Shown in pieces: positions 59,093-64,000 of a stretch of 64,000 nt of DNA. The translations under genes were made by a program, and so were the position numbers. Source of the stretch: Albula goreensis (Eukaryota; Chordata; Actinopteri; Albuliformes; Albulidae). The notes under the pieces were generated by a model that saw only the letters and a list, made by a program, of their open reading frames with translations, searched no databases and was not told the DNA's origin. The DNA is taken from contig CM040745.1 in NCBI GenBank assembly GCA_022829145.1, positions 17,862,501 through 17,926,500 on the forward strand, in the 5' to 3' direction. Within the stretch, counting starts at the first letter, position 1. Every line of letters starts with the position of its first letter.

Positions 59093-60837
59093 AGTATAAG
59101 CAGCTGATATCTGATTTACCCATGGACATGCTTCCTTGAGTAGTTAACAGTTGAACTGATTCTACTTTTTCCCTCCAGCATTTGATAATCCTTCTACTGT
59201 CAATTTAAACAGTAACATTGTTTTTGCTTCATCTGTATCTTGCTTTTTACTCTGAAAAATCAATATAGCCCTGTAGTGGGACTGGAGTAGGCAGATAAAG
59301 CAAGCAGGCAGACCGTTTGAGGGTGTGTATGGCACATGTTGCTGTACACAAAAAGTTCTGTTTTACAATGTTGTGGCTAGTTAAACTTGGTCATTTGTAG
59401 TTTCAAAGGTGATTTGTCTCGTCATGAAAAAGAGAGTGTTTTCTTTTAACCAAACAGAAAGATCATATCATTTTTTTTTATTAAATAAATTTTATTAGGT
59501 TTCCTCCCATCCTATACTTAGGCTAGTCCATGGTGGTGGCTATCCATTTCCTGGCTCCAAAACATACACTAGCATTACGACTACAGACACATAATATACA
59601 TCTCTTCATATGCAATCATATGAGTAGACAATTTTGAGCAAATATATGATTTATTAAGAAAAATTATTTATTTACTCTCCATCCGCTAAAATGTGGAAAA
59701 TTCCACACAAGACCAGACTGCCAACCATCCAGAAGCCCTTGCTGGGAGACACATCCTTACAAAATGTTCCCATTTTCAGCAAGTTGAGAGCAGATGTTTA
59801 CCTTAATTGTACATCCTACGTGCATCATGATAGACTATTCAGGCACTTCTGGTTAAATAAGGACACATCTGTACTGTAGACATCAGTTCAAAATGTAGGA
59901 TTTCGTCTGGATGAAACATGATGTACATGTATACATTAACACAATCTACTTAACACATGTGCACTATGTGTCTACAATTTGTTTATGAAGCTTTTTTGGA
60001 ATTGTTGTTGAAGAGCATTCCTTTCTGCTATGCTGCTATGGTGTTTTGATGGCCCCTCTGTGTTGACTTTTATGGGGCCACGTTCTGGAAGAATTGCAGC
60101 TAAACTGTTTTTATTTGCCAGGTCGTAAAACTTCACTACCCCAACTTACTAGTCACTACTCAGTTTTAAAGTTGGTGCAGTCTGTGAATAACATCTCCTT
60201 AGGATGTTCAGGAGGGTATGCTGTTTATAGCTACACTATCAAATTTGTTAAAAATAAACAAATTTGTTCTGCAGTGAAACAAAACCAAGTTATGTTTTTG
60301 TGGAATATTTTTTAAAAGCTATACAAAATTCAGGGGAAGCTAACAAATTCCAGCCACATTGTGATTTCAGTATAGTACATCTATTATTTCAGCATGTATA
60401 TTAATTCATTCCCACCTTAAACACATCCTCCCTATCTGGCAAGGTCACACAATCAATATGGAAATCTAATAGAAGTGTGAACAAGTGAATTCACTAGCAT
60501 TTGCGAAAATAGTAAAAGCAATGTTACATTGTTGTTACAATGTCGATTGGTGGCTAACAAATAGACCATGTAACATTTTTATGGTGTTATAACTACTTAT
60601 AATGCTATAAAAAACAAAATATTGTCCAGGAATGAATCCTGATCCACTTAGAAATTGCAGCTGGAGTTTGCATTTAAGTTATACAGGGACTCTATTGTAA
60701 GCTTATATGACAGATACAGAAAATCTGCATTTATGATTGGCTGGCAGGTGTCCATTAAATTTGTACAGCATGGACACCTTGAATGTAGGCCTGGTCAAAA
60801 GTTTTATCACCATTCTTAATCAATATGCTGCAGTGAT
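59093..60837. other. AT-rich noncoding stretch
   Basis: Short frames without domains; no repeat recognised. Confidence 0.5.
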
Positions 60838-61036
60838 GTATTACAGTCATTTAGCTGATGCTTTTATCCATAGTGACTTACAGTTGATTAGGCTAACCAA
60901 GGGTCAATCCTCCCTGGGAACAATGTGGTGTTAAGGGCCCTGCTCAAGGGCAACAGCAATTTTGTTCTTGCTGTGGCTTGAACCACCACAGGGATCCCAG
61001 TCATGTACCTAAGCCACTAGACTACAGGCTGTCCTG
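60838..61036 (+). mobile_element. Fish-wide dispersed repeat (CATTTAG..GATGC family)
   Basis: Contains the hallmark order TTACAGTCATTTAGCTGATG, CTTTTATCCATAGTGACTTA, GGGCCCTGCTCAAGGGC, GGCTTGAACCACCACAGGGA and AAGCCACTAGACTACAGGCT. I know these from a short repeat present in very many teleost genomes. I do not commit to its class; it has no coding capacity. The copy looks nearly complete. Confidence 0.8.
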
Positions 61037-61172
61037 ATACAATGGTAACCATTGTTATCAACTCATTTGTTAGCTAATATTAAAACTCATAAGTATAAAA
61101 ACCACAACGGACCTTTTTCATGTTAATTTTAATTTATTTGGCGAGGACAAAACATTTGAGGAAATTATCTAT

Positions 61173-61687
61173 TGTGATAGGATGTGTCTTAAATTGATAT
61201 AGGATATGTCTTAAAATTTATATTTTTAGCCAAAAAAAGTGGCAATATATGACCTCACCTAGCAAGTAGCCATGGTATAAGTGGCATAACACCTTCCAAG
61301 GTGTCCGTTGTATCTGTGGGAATGTTTTCTGTGACTAGCTGTGATCAACGGTTGTTTTGAACCTTGACAGTTCTAGAACATCTAACATCTGGCTTTGAGT
61401 TCAGGAAATGGTTGCCTACTCCAGCGTAAAGTAGTGCCTATCATCTGCAGTGATAGGATATGTTTGAAAAGAATCATATTTTCAGCTGAAAAAAGTGACC
61501 ATATATTGAAATGACCTCACCAAGCAAGTAACCATGATGTAAGCAACATAACACCCTCCGAAGTGTCCGTTGTATGAATGTAAGGGACTTGGTGGAGATA
61601 ACTCCACTCCGGTTCAAGTCATGAATTTCTTTGCCTCCACCTCGTTACTTTCATTCATACAATGGACACCTCATCGGGTGTTATGCC
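61173..61687. mobile_element. Composite repeat: direct duplication plus inverted ends
   Basis: Unit A (61173-61313) and unit B (61451-61575) share, in order, TGATAGGAT, an AAAAAGTG word, ATATATGACCTCACC or AAATGACCTCACC, AAGCAAGTA-like sequence, ATAACACC and GTGTCCGTTGTAT. The 40 nt at 61543-61582 recur inverted at 61648-61687 (GTGTCCATTGTATGAATG on the minus strand). Between those arms lies a smaller palindrome, GTGGAG-ATAA-CTCCAC (61592-61607). It looks like a non-autonomous transposon nested in or duplicated with a second copy. Confidence 0.7.
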
Positions 61688-62721
61688 TTACATATTTTTT
61701 CAGAATGTACATAGAATGCAAACAGTTATGCAGGCTACTAGCTAATTACATCATTTTATCTCAAGTATATACAGGTAACAGAATAACAATTCTCTCTTGC
61801 TTACAGACAGGCAGCATAACTATCTATATTAAAAGAATTAAAAAATCTGATTCCTGTTGGTTTAAATGAGTTTCACCCTTTCTATAGACTGAAAAAGAAA
61901 ACTACTGATAGCAAGAGCTATGGAAACCCTTCCCACTTCCCTCCCTGGAGCAGTCATTTCTCTTGACACATAAGTGTGAATAACTCATCTGTGTTTGTTT
62001 TATTGATTAAAAAAGCTGTATTTTAAGTTCAAATGTGTGGAATCTCATGATGTCCGTAACACTTATTAAATGAAGCAGTGTGCTTTGCCCCCTTACACAA
62101 AGTATTGACAATAAGAAAATGCAGAGCAAATGTATTTTCTTATGTATTATGCCTAAACTGTCAAAGGTAGTTGCAAAAATTTAAGTCATTTCTGAGTGCT
62201 GGCATATAATTGTTCTTGTTTCTATATAAAAATAGAAATATGCATTAACAGTAATTATTCAAGTTTTCCTTGACATCTACAATAAAGCACCCTGCAGCTT
62301 TTCTTCGAGACTCCACAACGACTACTTATTCATGTAAATATATAAATAAATCTATCTATGGTAATTGTTTCTCCTGTAATTTTGCTGTCACTGCTTAAAA
62401 TGTTCCAGAGTTCTTTTTCTTCTTAGCACAAAAGACTTCCCTGCTATGTTTCACTCAGTTATAATAATGGATGAACACATTCAAATTCTATTCAGGGATC
62501 TGTTGACAGGAGCAAAATTCAATTATGGTGCATTCTGTGCTGTTCTCCTTTCTTAAGTTGGTGATAACCGCTAGTGGTCTTTAAATTCAACTTATCTCTT
62601 CTACTACAGCATCTTCTCCTCACAAATACCCTTTTAAGTCTTGTAGGAAAATTCTATTATCATAGGATTTGCCCAAAGTATGGATTTTATAATTAATCAT
62701 CCTGTCTCATGGGGGTTGTGG
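61688..62721. other. AT-rich noncoding stretch
   Basis: No coding or repeat signal recognised. Confidence 0.5.
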
Positions 62722-62724
62722 TAT

Positions 62725-62771
<47 letters not shown>

Positions 62772-62773
62772 TT
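62722..62773. repeat. (ATTT)13 microsatellite
   Basis: Thirteen uninterrupted tetranucleotide units. Confidence 0.97.
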
Positions 62774-64000
62774 ACATCATATTTTCCAATGGCACTTACT
62801 CCTCTGTCTAACTGATGGTATTCTTGAAGTATAAATGAACTATATGTACTAAGAAAATCTTAAAAGAGAAAACCACTTGGCTTAACACATAAATTATTCG
62901 TTCACACCAAAGTTTTCATATTGGAGCTTTTACACTTGCAATCAAATGATTTTAGCGCTGCTCAGGATATCCAGATCACACTGGAGTGCTCTGGCAAACC
63001 GTTACATCTGCAATCTCATCGTAGCAAGTGCAAGATGCTTTTCACCACTGAGGCCTTTTTCTGTCAGAACATGTCATTCTCCCAGAAATGAAATCTTGCA
63101 TAAATACTGTTTACTTTATCTGAGGTCTGCTTTATAATAAATTCACCATTTTAATATTCATGATGTGAATATTCATAAAAGTAATTAAATGTTGCTCATA
63201 AAGCAGTTTATAAGGGCCACATGGAGAACTCCTGCACAGCATCCATGGTGTGGCAACAGTGCTTAATGTAACACCAACACTAACACTGAGGTATGTGGCT
63301 GACATTACAAGGCTTTATGTACTACTTTTCTGTATATGCTCTCAGGTATACTTTAATGATGTTTAAGTAGTAGGGATTTTGTGAGAAGACAAAGACTTTT
63401 TTTGAAAATGCTGGTTCTACAAGGTACTGTATATTACTTAGTACTTGAACAATATTTTTTTTATGTCTAACTTGATCCTCCTTTGCTTCAAAGTGAGGAC
63501 CAATTGTAATGTCCTTGGGGGCTTGCCTGGATGCAACTCTCTCAACCTAGCGCAAACTGTTTTCAGAAAGTTTCTATAACATGGGGTGAGGACAACTATG
63601 GCCTTGTCAAGTAAAAAGGACAGTCACAAGGTAAGTGTTAAGTAAAGGTAGTTATTGAAGGATAGAGGACTATATTTATACAATAAAACACCTTATACAA
63701 TAAAGCAATAATATTTGTCCTTTTTCTCTTTATAGAAGTACCTATGGCTGTGAAATCAAAATAAATCAAGAGTAGCCACAATAACAATTTAAATATTGTC
63801 CATCATGGTTCTTTGTAACTTGTGCATCCCCCACTTTTAAAAAGCAATAACTATGCAAATGTTGTGAGGCATTCATAACACAGATTGAGAATCAATTTTC
63901 ACAGTATTTTATTCAATGTTCCTAGTTCCTTAGGTGCCTGTACAGTCAAACCAGTGAACAAAGTCAGTGTGAGACACTTTTTTTACTTTCTAACACATAT
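62774..64000. other. AT-rich noncoding stretch
   Basis: No gene, RNA gene or repeat recognised up to the window end. Confidence 0.5.

Noticed and set aside
1-64000. CRISPR arrays, operons, phage or bacterial defence genes
   Set aside because: No spaced direct-repeat array, no dense gene packing and vertebrate-type repeats throughout.

Overview
This window reads as AT-rich, CpG-poor vertebrate nuclear DNA with no complete protein-coding gene that I can support. The best guess is a ray-finned fish. Reasons: an L2-type LINE with the 3' tail common in fish, a dispersed repeat carrying the motif typical of many fish genomes (CATTTAG..GATGCTTTTATCCA..GTGACTTACA), tRNA-derived SINE copies, fold-back MITEs, and dense AC/TC/tetranucleotide microsatellites. 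The species cannot be told from the sequence alone. The longest open frames (about 100-146 codons) either lie in low-complexity repeats, run antisense to recognisable transposon remnants, or resemble nothing I know. The window is most simply an intergenic desert or the inside of very large introns.

Layout. 1-14.4 kb is mostly unique, AT-rich sequence with microsatellites, two short perfect or near-perfect hairpins (2.7 and 3.9 kb) and a few GC-richer blocks that could be conserved noncoding elements. 14.5-16.2 kb is a decayed sense-strand L2-like LINE (reverse transcriptase region plus 3' tail), followed at once by two small inverted-repeat elements (16.29-16.47 and 16.57-16.64 kb). 17.6-18.0 kb is the best enhancer-like block. 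18.4-18.7 kb is an N-terminal piece of what looks like a Penelope-like retroelement, followed by an unexplained coding-like stretch up to 19.36 kb. 20.8-21.2 kb is another GC-richer block. 23.7-24.1 kb and 49.85-50.35 kb are an old and a younger copy of one tRNA-derived SINE family. 31.0-32.35 kb holds two regulatory-looking blocks. 32.88-33.15 kb is almost free of T on the plus strand. 38.2-39.0 kb is a further conserved-element candidate. 41.39-41.51 kb holds two head-to-tail, truncated U6 snRNA-derived units on the minus strand. 43.9-44.1 kb is a nearly complete palindromic MITE. 56.5-56.8 kb has a weak L1-type reverse transcriptase remnant. 60.8-61.7 kb holds the fish-wide dispersed repeat and a composite direct/inverted repeat.

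Possible exons are listed with low confidence only: 58371-58587 (plus), 46329-46409 (minus) and a two-part frame at 18.72-19.36 kb (plus). They rest on splice-like borders and open frames and I do not recognise the proteins.

I found no operon, defence system, CRISPR array or other evident new multi-gene system. The less ordinary signals are the U6::U6 tandem, the two-copy SINE family, the 122-nt T-free tract, the composite repeat at 61 kb, and the unexplained coding-like stretches. All family names come from memory of typical sequences, without database searches.
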